Position numbers and translations under genes: made by a program. Shown piece by piece: positions 54,515 through 63,258 of a stretch of 64,000 nucleotides of DNA (its first letter is position 1; each line of letters starts with the position of its first letter). The notes beneath the pieces were generated by a model. The model worked only from the letters and a program-made list of their open reading frames with translations, was not told the origin of the DNA and did not search any database. Source of the DNA: Arthrobacter alpinus (GTDB lineage Bacteria; Actinomycetota; Actinomycetes; Actinomycetales; Micrococcaceae); assembly GCF_900105965.1 (NCBI RefSeq), contig NZ_FNTV01000001.1:1860001-1924000 (forward strand), read 5' to 3'.

Positions 54515-55750
54515 ATGCCCACTGAAGTGCTCAGCGATTCGACCCTCCTGCTCATAACGACCATCGCAGCGGTGGTTGCAGCGATAGCCATTGTGGCCGC
54601 AGTTGGCTTCCGACTGTCCCGCTCACACCGTGAGCTCGGCACGGAAGCCGAACATGCCACATTTGCGGCACTGCATTCGGCTGCGGTGGCCGGAGAACAA
54701 CTACGCAATGGCCTGGAACCGGCTGGTGCGTTGAAGGCGAGCCGCCAATTGCGCACATTGCTCAACTGCGCTGCTTTTGCCATGACAGACAACGCTCGTC
54801 TGCTGGCATGGGACGGATCCGGCGCCGCTGCAAAACAACCGGAGTCCCCCGTCGTCATGGAACTGGTGGCCAAGGCGCTCAGCAACGGTCGCACGCAGGT
54901 GGCCTCCCTGGATGGGCCGCTGCGCGAGGCGCTGGGACTACCCCCGCACGACGGCGACCTCAAGGCCGCGGTCATCAGTCCACTGAAGGTCGATTCCCGG
55001 CCGGTAGGCGCCGTCATCATTCTTTCAAAAACCCCTACGGCCGGGCTGGTGCGGGCCACCAACGAGGTGGCCACGTGGGTTTCGGCACAACTCGAGATCG
55101 CCGAGCTGAGCTCCTCGCGGACCCTGTTGGCTGAGGCCGAGGTCCGTGCTCTTCGCGCCCAGATCAGCCCGCACTTTATTTACAACTCACTAAACGCCAT
55201 CGCATCATTCATCAACACCGATCCACAGCGCGCCCGGGACCTTGTGGTGGAATTCGCAGATTTCACTCGCTACTCCTTCCGCCGTCATGGAGACTTCACT
55301 ACTTTGGCCGAGGAATTGCGGTGCATCGACCGATACCTCCTGCTGGAAAATGCCCGTTTTGGTGATCGTTTGCAGGTCAGTTTGCAGATCGCCCCTGAGG
55401 TCCTCAGTACCGTAATTCCGTTCCTGAGCCTGCAGCCGCTGGTGGAAAACGCCGTTCGCCACGGGCTTGAAGCCAAAGTCGGATCGGGGACGGTGCAGAT
55501 CTGCGCGCGAGACCTGGGCGCGTACACGGAAGTCACAATAGAGGACGACGGCGTTGGCATGGACCCTGAACAGCTGCGGCTGGTACTTGCCGGCCAACAA
55601 GACGGGCATCATGTAGGTCTGCGCAACGTCGATGCCCGTCTCCGCCAGGTTTATGGCGAGGACCACGGGCTCACGATCGATACAGGATTAGGGCATGGCA
55701 TGCTCATCACCATGACGGTGCCGAAGAACCAACCCGGGCACGACGCCTAG
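54515..55750 (+). CDS. LytS-type sensor histidine kinase
   Basis: A kinase of 411 residues: one N-terminal helix (LLLITTIAAVVAAIAIVAAVGF), a GAF-like sensor stretch (LLNCAAFAMTDNARLLAWDG ... AAVISPLKVDSRPVGAVIILSK), then the His_kinase domain with phospho-acceptor H220 in LRAQISPHFIYNSLNAIASFI and the ATPase part (LSLQPLVENAVRHGLE, VTIEDDGVGM, GHHVGLRNVDARLRQVYG). It pairs with the LytTR regulator 197 bases downstream; a repeat block fills the gap. Flanked on both sides by SSS symporter genes, so it may sense a carboxylate. Confidence 0.92.
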   Translation: MPTEVLSDSTLLLITTIAAVVAAIAIVAAVGFRLSRSHRELGTEAEHATFAALHSAAVAGEQLRNGLEPAGALKASRQLRTLLNCAAFAMTDNARLLAWDGSGAAAKQPESPVVMELVAKALSNGRTQVASLDGPLREALGLPPHDGDLKAAVISPLKVDSRPVGAVIILSKTPTAGLVRATNEVATWVSAQLEIAELSSSRTLLAEAEVRALRAQISPHFIYNSLNAIASFINTDPQRARDLVVEFADFTRYSFRRHGDFTTLAEELRCIDRYLLLENARFGDRLQVSLQIAPEVLSTVIPFLSLQPLVENAVRHGLEAKVGSGTVQICARDLGAYTEVTIEDDGVGMDPEQLRLVLAGQQDGHHVGLRNVDARLRQVYGEDHGLTIDTGLGHGMLITMTVPKNQPGHDA

Positions 55751-55938
55751 CGCCTCCCCAAACTCGCTTCTCCCCACCCGCTCCCATCGCGGGCGTGGGC
55801 CCCCGCTTGGGGCCCCTCGGCGGTTAGCGCCTCCCCGCCTCCCCAAACTCGCTTCTCCCCACCCGCTCCCATCGCTCGCAAGCTCGCGACGGGACCCTCG
55901 CGGGCGTGGGCCCCCGCTTGGGGCCCCTCGGCGGTTAG
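55751..55938. repeat. Duplicated hairpin repeat between kinase and regulator genes
   Basis: Two direct copies (55751-55827 and about 55835-55938) begin GCCTCCCCAAACTCGC and end GGGGCCCCTCGGCGGTTAG. The second carries 26 extra bases (within 55866-55901) holding the block shared with the carboxylase gene. Arms CCGCCTCCCCAA and TTGGGGCCCCTCGGCGG pair. The block begins at the kinase TAG and ends 9 bases before the regulator ATG. Confidence 0.85.
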
Positions 55939-55947
55939 GCTTAGCGC

Positions 55948-56673
55948 ATGATTAACGTCCTTGTCGCTGACGACGAGCTACCGGCGGTTGAGGAGCTGGC
56001 TTTCTTACTGGGCCGCGACCCCCGCATAGGGCGAATTCATCGCGCCCAGAACAGTGCCCAAGCTCTTGACCTGCTGGAAAAGCACGAGGTGCATGCGGTT
56101 TTCCTTGACATCCACATGCCCGGACTGTCCGGGCTGGAGCTGGCAGAAGTGATTGGCCGGCGCAGCAACCCGCCACTTGTCATCTTCGTAACGGCCGACG
56201 ACGATCGCGCGCTGGAAGCCTTCGAGCTCGCGGCTGTGGACTACCTGCTCAAACCCTTGCGCACTGATCGCCTAACGCGCACAGTGGACAGGGTGGTTGA
56301 GCTTGTCTCCCACCCAGCGGCCGCCGAAGAAGTTGAGATGATCACCGTAGACCAGGGCGGTGTCAGCCGCATTATTCGCTTGGACGAGGTGAAATTTGTG
56401 CAGGCTCAGGGCGACTACGCCCGTCTCCACACAGCCGAGGCCAGCTACTTGATCCGGATCCCACTTGCAGATCTTGAACAGCGGTGGAGCGAATCCGGAT
56501 TCATCAGGATCCACCGCTCTTACCTGGTCTGCTTGGGTTTTGTGACGGCCATGAAACTCAGTGCTGCCAAACCCACAGTTTCAGTGGGTAGCGCGGTATT
56601 ACCCGTCAGCCGCCGCCACATATCCGTACTGCGGGAACATCTGCAAGCAACGCGTGTTCGGCCGCTAGCATGA
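55948..56673 (+). CDS. LytTR family response regulator
   Basis: A regulator of 241 residues: receiver domain INVLVADDELPAVEELAFLLG with phospho-acceptor D54 in VFLDIHMPG, the conserved Lys in YLLKPL, and a LytTR DNA-binding domain (ISRIIRLDEVKFVQAQGDYARLHTAEASYLIRIPLADLEQRW...IRIHRSYLVCL...VGSAVLPVSRRHISVLREHL). It should be activated by the adjacent LytS kinase and control transport genes such as the following symporter. No clear ribosome site precedes the ATG since the repeat extends to within 9 bases. Confidence 0.93.
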   Translation: MINVLVADDELPAVEELAFLLGRDPRIGRIHRAQNSAQALDLLEKHEVHAVFLDIHMPGLSGLELAEVIGRRSNPPLVIFVTADDDRALEAFELAAVDYLLKPLRTDRLTRTVDRVVELVSHPAAAEEVEMITVDQGGVSRIIRLDEVKFVQAQGDYARLHTAEASYLIRIPLADLEQRWSESGFIRIHRSYLVCLGFVTAMKLSAAKPTVSVGSAVLPVSRRHISVLREHLQATRVRPLA

Positions 56674-56689
56674 GCCTCCGGTACAAGCC

Positions 56690-57082
56690 GTGAGCACAGG
56701 CCCCACCCAGCCGCCGGCCACAGGCAGAGAAAGGGTCGCCGCCCCACGCCGCAACGGCCACCGAGAATCCTACGGCGCCACCGTATCCCAAGAAGTGGCC
56801 GAACAAACGGCCGTCGGCGAAGTCATGGTGCGCTCACTCATCCGATCTCAACTCCGGCTGGCTATCGTCGTCTCCGCTGGCTTCGCTGCGTCATTGCTGT
56901 TGTGTTGGGGGGCTGTCAGATGGGTGCCCGCCATTGCCGAATCGCGGCTTGCCGGCATTCCGCTTCCTTGGCTGGTCCTGGGCGTTGGCGTTTACCCCAT
57001 CATCGGTGCCTGCGCCTGGCTTTATGTGAGGGCCGCGGCCAAGAACGAATCGGCCTACCGAGATCTGGTGGATGAAAAATGA
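56690..57082 (+). CDS. Small membrane protein linked to SSS symporter (DUF485-like position)
   Basis: A protein of 130 residues with a polar N-terminus of about 50 residues and two helices (LRLAIVVSAGFAASLLLCWGAVRWV and LPWLVLGVGVYPIIGACAWLYVRAAA), ending ESAYRDLVDEK. Size, two-helix topology and position before a symporter gene match DUF485-type partners, but the sequence is not a clear DUF485. The start codon is GTG at 56690. Its stop overlaps the symporter start by 4 bases (ATGA), so the two are translationally coupled. Confidence 0.82.
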   Translation: MSTGPTQPPATGRERVAAPRRNGHRESYGATVSQEVAEQTAVGEVMVRSLIRSQLRLAIVVSAGFAASLLLCWGAVRWVPAIAESRLAGIPLPWLVLGVGVYPIIGACAWLYVRAAAKNESAYRDLVDEK

Positions 57083-58575
57083 ATCCGGTCATCGGCTATT
57101 CGGCCTTCATTCTTGTTTCTCTGGCCACCACCATCATTGGCTTTTACGGGCTCCGGATCTCCCGCACCACGAGCGATTTTTACGTAGCCTCACGCACCGT
57201 CAAGCCGTGGTGGAACGCCTCGGCCATTGGCGGTGAATACCTCTCAGCAGCCAGTTTTCTGGGCATCGCCGGACTCATAGTCATGTCAGGGATCGATGCG
57301 CTGTGGTTTCCCATTGGCTACACAGCCGGGTACTTGATGCTGCTGTTCTTTGTAGCCGCTCCATTGCGCCGATCCGGCGCCTACACCATCCCGGATTTCG
57401 CCCAAGCCCGGCTTGAATCAACCACTGCCCGTTATGTGACCAGCATTCTGGTAGTTGCTGTGGGATGGTTCTATATTGTGCCGCAATTGCACGGTGCCGC
57501 ACTCACCATTCGTACCACCACAGGGTTGCCATCCTGGGTGGGAGCCGGCGCCGTCGTGGTTATTGTGTGCTTGACAGTGGTGACGGGCGGAATGCGGTCC
57601 ATTACCTTTGTTCAGGCATTTCAGTTTTGGCTAAAACTCACGGCGCTGGCAGTACCTGCCGTGTTCATGTTGCTCATGGTCACCGGCAGTTCAGGACCTG
57701 CCCCTGCACTACCCGGCGGGGTCGAGCTATTTCCTCCGGCAGAGCCGCTCACGGGCGGCGCCACGTACAGCACACTCTCACTCATGGTCGCACTCCTTTT
57801 CGGGACGCTGGGGCTCCCCCACGTGTTGGTGCGTTTTTATACAAACCCCGACGGCGCGGCAGCTCGCCGGACGACCCTGATCGTTTTGGGGTTGTTGTCG
57901 GTGTTTTACTTGTTCCCCACCATCTACGGCGTTCTTGGCCGGGCGTTTCTGCCGGAGCTGGCGATCAACGGTTACCCGGATGCCACGGTCCTGCTGCTGC
58001 CTGGGCGGCTCATTGGTGGCCTGGGTGGCGACATGCTCTCCGCGTTGGTGGTGGCCGGAGCCTTCGCGGCGTTCCTCTCCACAACCTCGGGCCTCGTTGT
58101 CTCGCTGGCCGGAGTGATCAGCCAGGACATCATGGGCGGCAGCGTGCGCGGATTTAGGATCGCGGCAGTTTTCGCCGCCGTCGTTCCTTTTGGCGTTGCC
58201 ATGATGACGGACTCGTTGGCGCTGGCCGGTAGCGTGGGACTGGTTTTTGCCTTCACCGCATCCACGATCTGCCCTCTGCTGCTGCTGGGCATTTGGTGGC
58301 GCGGATTGACCGATGCTGGCGCTGTTGCGGGAATGCTGACCGGCGGTGTCCTCTGCGGAACGGCTATTCTTGCCGGGGCCCGTGTGGGGCTGGAGTCACC
58401 TTGGCGTGACGTCTTGACTCAGCCCGCCGCGTGGACCGTTCCTGCGGCATTTCTGGTCACCATTCTCGTCTCGAAGGCTACGGCTCACCGCCGCAGCAGC
58501 TCAGTGGCGCGTTTCATGACCAAGCTGCACGTTCCGGAACGGCCACTGGCTGTAGAGAACCCCCGGAACCAGTAA
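57079..58575 (+). CDS. SSS family sodium/solute symporter (ActP-like)
   Basis: A transporter of 498 residues: ISRTTSDFYVASRTVKPWWNASAIGGEYLSAASFLGIAGLIVMSGIDALWFPIGYTAGYLMLLFFVAAPLRRSGAYTIPDFAQARLES, then LGLPHVLVRFYTNPDGAAARRTTLIVLG. It is a paralogue of the ActP-type protein at 52.4 kb, sharing GEYLSAASFLGI and LPHVL.RFYT. It is likely to take up a short carboxylate, co-regulated by the LytS/LytTR pair just upstream. Confidence 0.9.
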   Translation: MNPVIGYSAFILVSLATTIIGFYGLRISRTTSDFYVASRTVKPWWNASAIGGEYLSAASFLGIAGLIVMSGIDALWFPIGYTAGYLMLLFFVAAPLRRSGAYTIPDFAQARLESTTARYVTSILVVAVGWFYIVPQLHGAALTIRTTTGLPSWVGAGAVVVIVCLTVVTGGMRSITFVQAFQFWLKLTALAVPAVFMLLMVTGSSGPAPALPGGVELFPPAEPLTGGATYSTLSLMVALLFGTLGLPHVLVRFYTNPDGAAARRTTLIVLGLLSVFYLFPTIYGVLGRAFLPELAINGYPDATVLLLPGRLIGGLGGDMLSALVVAGAFAAFLSTTSGLVVSLAGVISQDIMGGSVRGFRIAAVFAAVVPFGVAMMTDSLALAGSVGLVFAFTASTICPLLLLGIWWRGLTDAGAVAGMLTGGVLCGTAILAGARVGLESPWRDVLTQPAAWTVPAAFLVTILVSKATAHRRSSSVARFMTKLHVPERPLAVENPRNQ

Positions 58576-58586
58576 GGCGTCGGGAG

Positions 58587-59192
58587 CTACTTGGCGGGCA
58601 GCGGATCGATGGATGCCATCAGCTCCACAACCCTGTCAAGGAACGCGTCAACCTGGCTTTCTTCATATCCGTCTGCACCCTTTTCAGGGGCAAAGACGGC
58701 ACGGCGCACAACATCAACGCTGAGCTCGCCGTTGTCCTCGATATAGACCAAGAGCTCACGGCAGAGCACGTCAACATCCTTGATGTTGTAGCTCTGCGCG
58801 CCCTTCCTGCTGGGGCGGCGGAAGCGTTCGCCGTCGGGACGGTGAAGGCGGGCGCGCAGCACGGAAGCTGTCTTGCCGATCTTCATCATCCAGGCCTTTT
58901 CGCCTTCTCCGGCAATGAGCAATTCCTTCTCGCGAAGAACAAACTCATCTTCGATCCGGTCCATGGCAGCGTCCACAGCCTGAGCGTTGTAGCCACCCCT
59001 GGCCGGGTCGAACGAGGCCGTGCGAACGTCGAGGCTCGTGATTGCCTTGCCACTGGTATCGGTGTTCAGGAAGTACGCCCGGGCGCGCTCCAGGAACACA
59101 TCCACCTGCTTGACGTTGTAACCAACTTCCTTGGGACCAACCAACTTAAACTTGGAGTTGGTCCGGGGGGTCTCATCCACTGTCACAGTCAT
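58587..59192 (-). CDS. DivIVA domain-containing protein
   Basis: A protein of 201 residues with three copies of a DivIVA N-terminal-like motif: KFKLVGPKEVGYNVKQVDVFLERAR, TASFDPARGGYNAQAVDAAMDRI and AVFAPEKGADGYEESQVDAFLDRVVELM, plus a related stretch FRRPSRKGAQSYNIKDVDVLC. DivIVA proteins bind curved membrane at poles and septa and organise apical growth and division in actinobacteria. It lacks the long coiled coil of Wag31, so it is a shorter accessory member. Position beside cdsA is normal for the group. Confidence 0.87.
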   Translation of the reverse strand: MTVTVDETPRTNSKFKLVGPKEVGYNVKQVDVFLERARAYFLNTDTSGKAITSLDVRTASFDPARGGYNAQAVDAAMDRIEDEFVLREKELLIAGEGEKAWMMKIGKTASVLRARLHRPDGERFRRPSRKGAQSYNIKDVDVLCRELLVYIEDNGELSVDVVRRAVFAPEKGADGYEESQVDAFLDRVVELMASIDPLPAK

Positions 59193-59250
59193 TCCTTGAA
59201 CTTTTCTCTACGGGTTGCAACGAACGGTGCCATGCACCGGGGCACGGCGG

Positions 59251-60612
59251 TCAGAACTGGCCGACTACGGTAAAGATGGCGTAAGCCACCGGTGCGGCAA
59301 ACAAGATTGAATCGAGTCTATCCATGACCCCGCCGTGGCCGGGCAATAAGTTACTCATGTCCTTCACGCCAAGCTCACGCTTAACCATGGACTCAGCAAA
59401 GTCGCCACCCGTGCCGGCAAAAACCAGGCCGACGGCAAGGACAAGCCCAACCCACCATTGTTGATCAAGCAGGAACATAGTGGCCGGAATCGCTACGAGC
59501 GTTGCCCCTGCCAGAGAACCGGCGAAACCTTCCCAGGACTTCTTTGGACTGATCTTGGGCGCCATGGGGTGCTTGCCAAAAATCACGCCTACCAAATACC
59601 CGAAAGTGTCGTTGGCAACTACCAGCATCAGCATGATGAGAACCTCGATCACGCCGGGGCTGATGTTCCCCAAGTCCAAGGTCAAGCCCAGAATTGGCTG
59701 CTGATCGCCGCGAAGCATCAGGAACACGAAGCTGAGTAGGAACGGGATCCACATGAGGGAGAACACGCCAGCCAGAATGCTCTTGACAGCTCCGGGTTCG
59801 GAATCAAGGGAGCGCCAGAGAACTGTCGCTGCGGCGCTTGCCACGAGGGCAAAGAGCAAACCTTCCGCACCAGCAAAATAGGCTGAGATTGGCATGGCCA
59901 AGGCGCCCACCATGATCGGAGTGGTTGGCGCCTTGATGCCCCTGGTGCCGATGGCACGGTTGACTTCCCATACGCCAACACAGGCAAAGACCGTGGCCAC
60001 AAAAACGAAGGCAACCGGGAAGAACAACAAGGACACAACTACCAGAACCAGCAGCCCGACGCCCACGCTGATGGCGGCTGGAAGATCCCTGCCGGCCTTG
60101 GGTGTGCGTGCAGCTTTGAGAGTTGTAGCGGCCTCAGGCATGGCTCCCACGGGCCCTTGCGGAACCGGAATCACGGGTAGACCCGTCACCTGCATCGCAG
60201 ATACGGGTCGCGGCGCGTTCTCCGAATCCGTCTCAGCGTCCATGGGAAGCTCGGTGTCCATTGAATGCCCGACGCCGGAGGCCTCACCCAAGGGGGCCGC
60301 AGGGGAATCAGGCTTATCCTGCTCGGTGTCCACCTGCTCCGCGGCTTCTACCTGCTCAACCGGAGCGTCGGCCTGGCTCGTGCCTGGGGTGGTCTCGGCG
60401 TCGTTCTTCCCGGTTTCCTGCTGTCCCGCAGCAGGCTCAGCCGCAGCGTTTTTGGGCACGATGATGGGAATCATACCCGTCAATTCAGCGTGACGGCGGG
60501 CTTTCCGCGTGGGAAACTGGTATTCAGCCGGAGCTGGTATGAGCTCGGGCGTTGGATTGGACGCGGCCGGTTCCCCTTGGGAACCGGCCAGCGTACTCTT
60601 GGGGTCTGTCAT
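59251..60612 (-). CDS. cdsA: Phosphatidate cytidylyltransferase with N-terminal extension
   Basis: Makes CDP-diacylglycerol from phosphatidate and CTP. The 453-residue protein has an acidic low-complexity N-terminus of about 150 residues (with a TRKARRHAELTG motif near 35-46), then about eight helices and the family signature SMVKRELGVKDMSNLLPGHGGVMDRLDS near the C-terminus, preceded by PKISPKKSWEGFAGS. The N-terminal extension is common in Arthrobacter-type proteins. The ATG at 60612 overlaps the frr TAA by one base (TAATG), implying reinitiation coupling. Confidence 0.94.
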   Translation of the reverse strand: MTDPKSTLAGSQGEPAASNPTPELIPAPAEYQFPTRKARRHAELTGMIPIIVPKNAAAEPAAGQQETGKNDAETTPGTSQADAPVEQVEAAEQVDTEQDKPDSPAAPLGEASGVGHSMDTELPMDAETDSENAPRPVSAMQVTGLPVIPVPQGPVGAMPEAATTLKAARTPKAGRDLPAAISVGVGLLVLVVVSLLFFPVAFVFVATVFACVGVWEVNRAIGTRGIKAPTTPIMVGALAMPISAYFAGAEGLLFALVASAAATVLWRSLDSEPGAVKSILAGVFSLMWIPFLLSFVFLMLRGDQQPILGLTLDLGNISPGVIEVLIMLMLVVANDTFGYLVGVIFGKHPMAPKISPKKSWEGFAGSLAGATLVAIPATMFLLDQQWWVGLVLAVGLVFAGTGGDFAESMVKRELGVKDMSNLLPGHGGVMDRLDSILFAAPVAYAIFTVVGQF

Positions 60613-61169
60613 TAGACCTCGAGGAGCTCGGCTTCCTTGCGTTTGAGCAATTCGTCGATGTTGTCCACGTGAGACTTGGTCATGGCGTCAAGTTCCTTCT
60701 CGGCGCGGTTGCCCTCGTCTTCACCGGCGTCGCCATCCTTGACTAGGCGGTCCAGCTGCTCCTTGGCCTTGCGACGGATGTTGCGAACAGAGATCTTGGC
60801 GTCTTCACCCTTGGTGCGGACAATCTTGACGTATTCCTTGCGGCGTTCCTGGGTCAGCTCCGGCATGTTGATGCGGATAACGGTGCCGTCGTTGGATGGG
60901 TTGGCGCCAACCTCGGAGGAGCTCAGTGCGCGCTCGATGTCATGCATGGCCGTCTTGTCGAACGGAGAGATCAGCAGGGTGCGTGCTTCCGGAACGGAGA
61001 ACGAGGCCAGCTGCTGCAGCGGCGTCGGCGAACCGTAGTACTCAACCATGACCTTATGGAACATGGCAGGGTTGGCACGGCCAGTGCGGACCGCAGAGAA
61101 TTCCTCTTTGGCAACCTCAATGGCCTTGTCCATCTTTTCTTCTGCCTCGAGCAATGCTTCTTCGATCAC
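60612..61169 (-). CDS. frr: Ribosome recycling factor
   Basis: Splits post-termination ribosomes with EF-G. The 185-residue protein starts IEEALLEAEEKMDKAIEVAKEEFSAVRTGRANPAMFHKVMVEYYGSPTPLQQLASFSVPEARTLLISPFDK and continues with the family motifs GANPSNDGTVIRINMPELTQERRKEYVKIVRTKGEDAKISVRNIRRKA. GTG at 61169 has GGGAGAAG upstream; the longer frame to 61274 is not supported. It lies between pyrH and cdsA, the standard order. Confidence 0.96.
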   Translation of the reverse strand: MIEEALLEAEEKMDKAIEVAKEEFSAVRTGRANPAMFHKVMVEYYGSPTPLQQLASFSVPEARTLLISPFDKTAMHDIERALSSSEVGANPSNDGTVIRINMPELTQERRKEYVKIVRTKGEDAKISVRNIRRKAKEQLDRLVKDGDAGEDEGNRAEKELDAMTKSHVDNIDELLKRKEAELLEV

Positions 61170-61300
61170 GCGCTTCTCCCTCAATAAATAAAGACACTTC
61201 TTTTCCGCGGCAAAAAACCGCGGCAATTCTGAGACCATCCTACCGTGATCACCACGGCGAACCTGCCCAGCCACACGTCAGCATGGCCGGGACACTTTCA

Positions 61301-62056
61301 CTACGGCGTGACCAGCGTTCCCAGCTCCTCGCCAAGGATGGCACGGGCAACATTGCCTTCGCCTTCCATGCCGAAGACCAGCATGGTCACGTTGTTGTCC
61401 TTGCACAGGCTGAACGCTGTCTGGTCCATGACGCGAATGTCACGTGCCATGGCCTCGTCGTAGCTCAAGTGGTCGAGCTTGACGGCCGTGGGGTCCTTCT
61501 TGGGATCGGCCGTGTAGACACCGTCGACACCGTTCTTGGCCATGAGAACCACGTCTGCGTGGACTTCCAGCGCACGCTGGGCTGCGACGGTGTCAGTGGA
61601 GAAGTAGGGCAGGCCTGCACCGGCACCGAAGATGACCACGCGGCTCTTCTCGAGGTGGCGGATGGCGCGCCGGGGAATGTAGGCTTCAGCAACCTGACCC
61701 ATGGTGATGGCGCTCTGCACGCGGGTATCGACTCCAGCTTGTTCCAGGAAGTCCTGAAGTGCCAGGCAGTTCATGACGGTGCCCAGCATACCCATGTAGT
61801 CGGCGCGTGAGCGGTCCATACCGGAAGCGGAAAGCTCGGCTCCGCGGAAGAAGTTGCCGCCGCCTACAACAATGGCCACCTCAACTGTGTCCACGGTGCT
61901 GGCGATCTGCTTGGCGATGGCTCGGATCGTATCCGGATCGACGCCGAGCTTGCCTGCGCCAAATACCTCACCGGAGAGCTTTAGCAACACACGACGGCGC
62001 TTGGGGGCTCCTGCTGCGGGGGTAGTGGGCGCGTTCTGCGAAGTATTCGTGGTCAT
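61301..62056 (-). CDS. pyrH: UMP kinase PyrH
   Basis: Phosphorylates UMP to UDP. The 251-residue protein has the amino-acid-kinase fold: [68 protein letters not shown], and [32 protein letters not shown] at 62056 has a GGAAGG site; the frame upstream to 62242 runs through the tsf-pyrH spacer and terminator and is not coding. It precedes frr by about 130 bases. Confidence 0.96.
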   Translation of the reverse strand: MTTNTSQNAPTTPAAGAPKRRRVLLKLSGEVFGAGKLGVDPDTIRAIAKQIASTVDTVEVAIVVGGGNFFRGAELSASGMDRSRADYMGMLGTVMNCLALQDFLEQAGVDTRVQSAITMGQVAEAYIPRRAIRHLEKSRVVIFGAGAGLPYFSTDTVAAQRALEVHADVVLMAKNGVDGVYTADPKKDPTAVKLDHLSYDEAMARDIRVMDQTAFSLCKDNNVTMLVFGMEGEGNVARAILGEELGTLVTP

Positions 62057-62200
62057 GGTGCCTTCCGTGGGTACCGGCGTTTTGCTGACGGTGCGTTTGT
62101 TTGCCACGCGCCAGCTGCTTGCGTGCAGTTGAGCAGTGATTACCAGATCCAGGACCGGGCAAAGTGGTGCGTCTAAAATCTTAGCTGACAATAGACGCCA

Positions 62201-62237
62201 AGAAGGGGCAACCGCAGTTTGCGATTGCCCCTTCTTC
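62201..62237 (-). terminator. Terminator between tsf and pyrH
   Basis: 12-bp stem AAGAAGGGGCAA (62201-62212 with 62226-62237), 13-nt loop with internal pairing, about 30 bases after the tsf stop. It would separate rpsB-tsf from pyrH-frr transcripts. Confidence 0.75.
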
Positions 62238-62266
62238 GTCACATCTTTTAGAGCATTTTGCGTTAG

Positions 62267-63094
62267 TTATGCGCCAACGCGGAAACGTGCAAAGCCAACA
62301 GGCTTGACGCTTGCTTCTGCCAGAACAGCGGCAACGCTTTTCTTGGAGTCCTTCGCGAAGGGCTGGTCAACCAAGACGATCTCCTTGAAGAAGCCGGTGA
62401 GGCGTCCTTCAACGATCTTCGTCATGGCAGCTTCGGGCTTGCCCTCGGCCTGTGCGGTTTCGCTTGCAATGCGGCGTTCGCTTTCAACGACCTCAGGAGC
62501 AACTTCGTCACGGGTCAGGAACGTCGGGGACATGGCAGCAATGTGCACGGCTACGTCGTGGGCAACTTCCTGGTTGTCGCCGTCAATAGCGAACAGCACG
62601 CCAACCTGGGCCGGAAGGTCCTTAGAGGTCTTGTGCAGGTAAGCGTCAACAGTTGCACCTTCAACGCGGGCAAGGCGGCGGATGGCAACCTTTTCACCCA
62701 AGAGTGCGCCGGCTGCAATGACAGCCTCGGACATGGGCTTGCCGTCTACGTCAACGGCCAGCAGTGCCTCAACATCGGCCGCGCCGGAGGAGACGGCCGT
62801 GGCCAGAACCTTGTTGGCGAATTCGATGAAGGGAGCAGCCTTGGCTACGAAGTCAGTTTCGCAGGCGACCTCAACCATGACGCCAACGCCACCGTCAACA
62901 GCTGCGGCAACGAGGCCTTCAGCGGTTGAACGGCCTTCGCGCTTGGTGGCACCCTTGAGGCCCTTGATGCGGATGAGCTCCATGGCCTTGTCGGCGTCGC
63001 CGTTGGCCTCGTCGAGAGCCTTCTTGACGTCCATCATGCCAGCGCCCGTGCGCTCGCGCAGAGCCTTAATATCAGCGGCGGTGTAGTTCGCCAT
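62267..63094 (-). CDS. tsf: Translation elongation factor Ts
   Basis: Nucleotide exchange factor for EF-Tu. The 275-residue protein starts ANYTAADIKALRERTGAGMMDVKKALDEANGDADKAMELIRIKGLKGATKREGRSTAEGLVAA (UBA-like N-domain and core), then GVMVEVACETDFVAK and VLFAIDGDNQEVAHDVAVHIAAMSPTFLTRDEV. It follows rpsB in the usual order, with a hairpin in the 160-base spacer. Confidence 0.97.
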   Translation of the reverse strand: MANYTAADIKALRERTGAGMMDVKKALDEANGDADKAMELIRIKGLKGATKREGRSTAEGLVAAAVDGGVGVMVEVACETDFVAKAAPFIEFANKVLATAVSSGAADVEALLAVDVDGKPMSEAVIAAGALLGEKVAIRRLARVEGATVDAYLHKTSKDLPAQVGVLFAIDGDNQEVAHDVAVHIAAMSPTFLTRDEVAPEVVESERRIASETAQAEGKPEAAMTKIVEGRLTGFFKEIVLVDQPFAKDSKKSVAAVLAEASVKPVGFARFRVGA

Positions 63095-63146
63095 ATGAAC
63101 CCCTCAGTGTAGATGTTTGAGTATGTAAATCAGTTTTAGGCCAGTT

Positions 63147-63189
63147 CTGGCAGGACCGCTTTGCCTTGTGAGCGGTGCGATCCTGCCAG
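63147..63189 (-). terminator. Hairpin between rpsB and tsf
   Basis: CTGGCAGGA (63147-63155) pairs with 63181-63189, and CCGCT (63156-63160) with AGCGG (63171-63175), with an unpaired bulge. It may partly terminate or stabilise the rpsB message. Confidence 0.55.
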
Positions 63190-63258
63190 CATCTGGTTCC
63201 TTGACTTGGCTGTAACTTGCCGGGTTGACCCCGTGCACGTCACTGCCAGGAAAGGATG

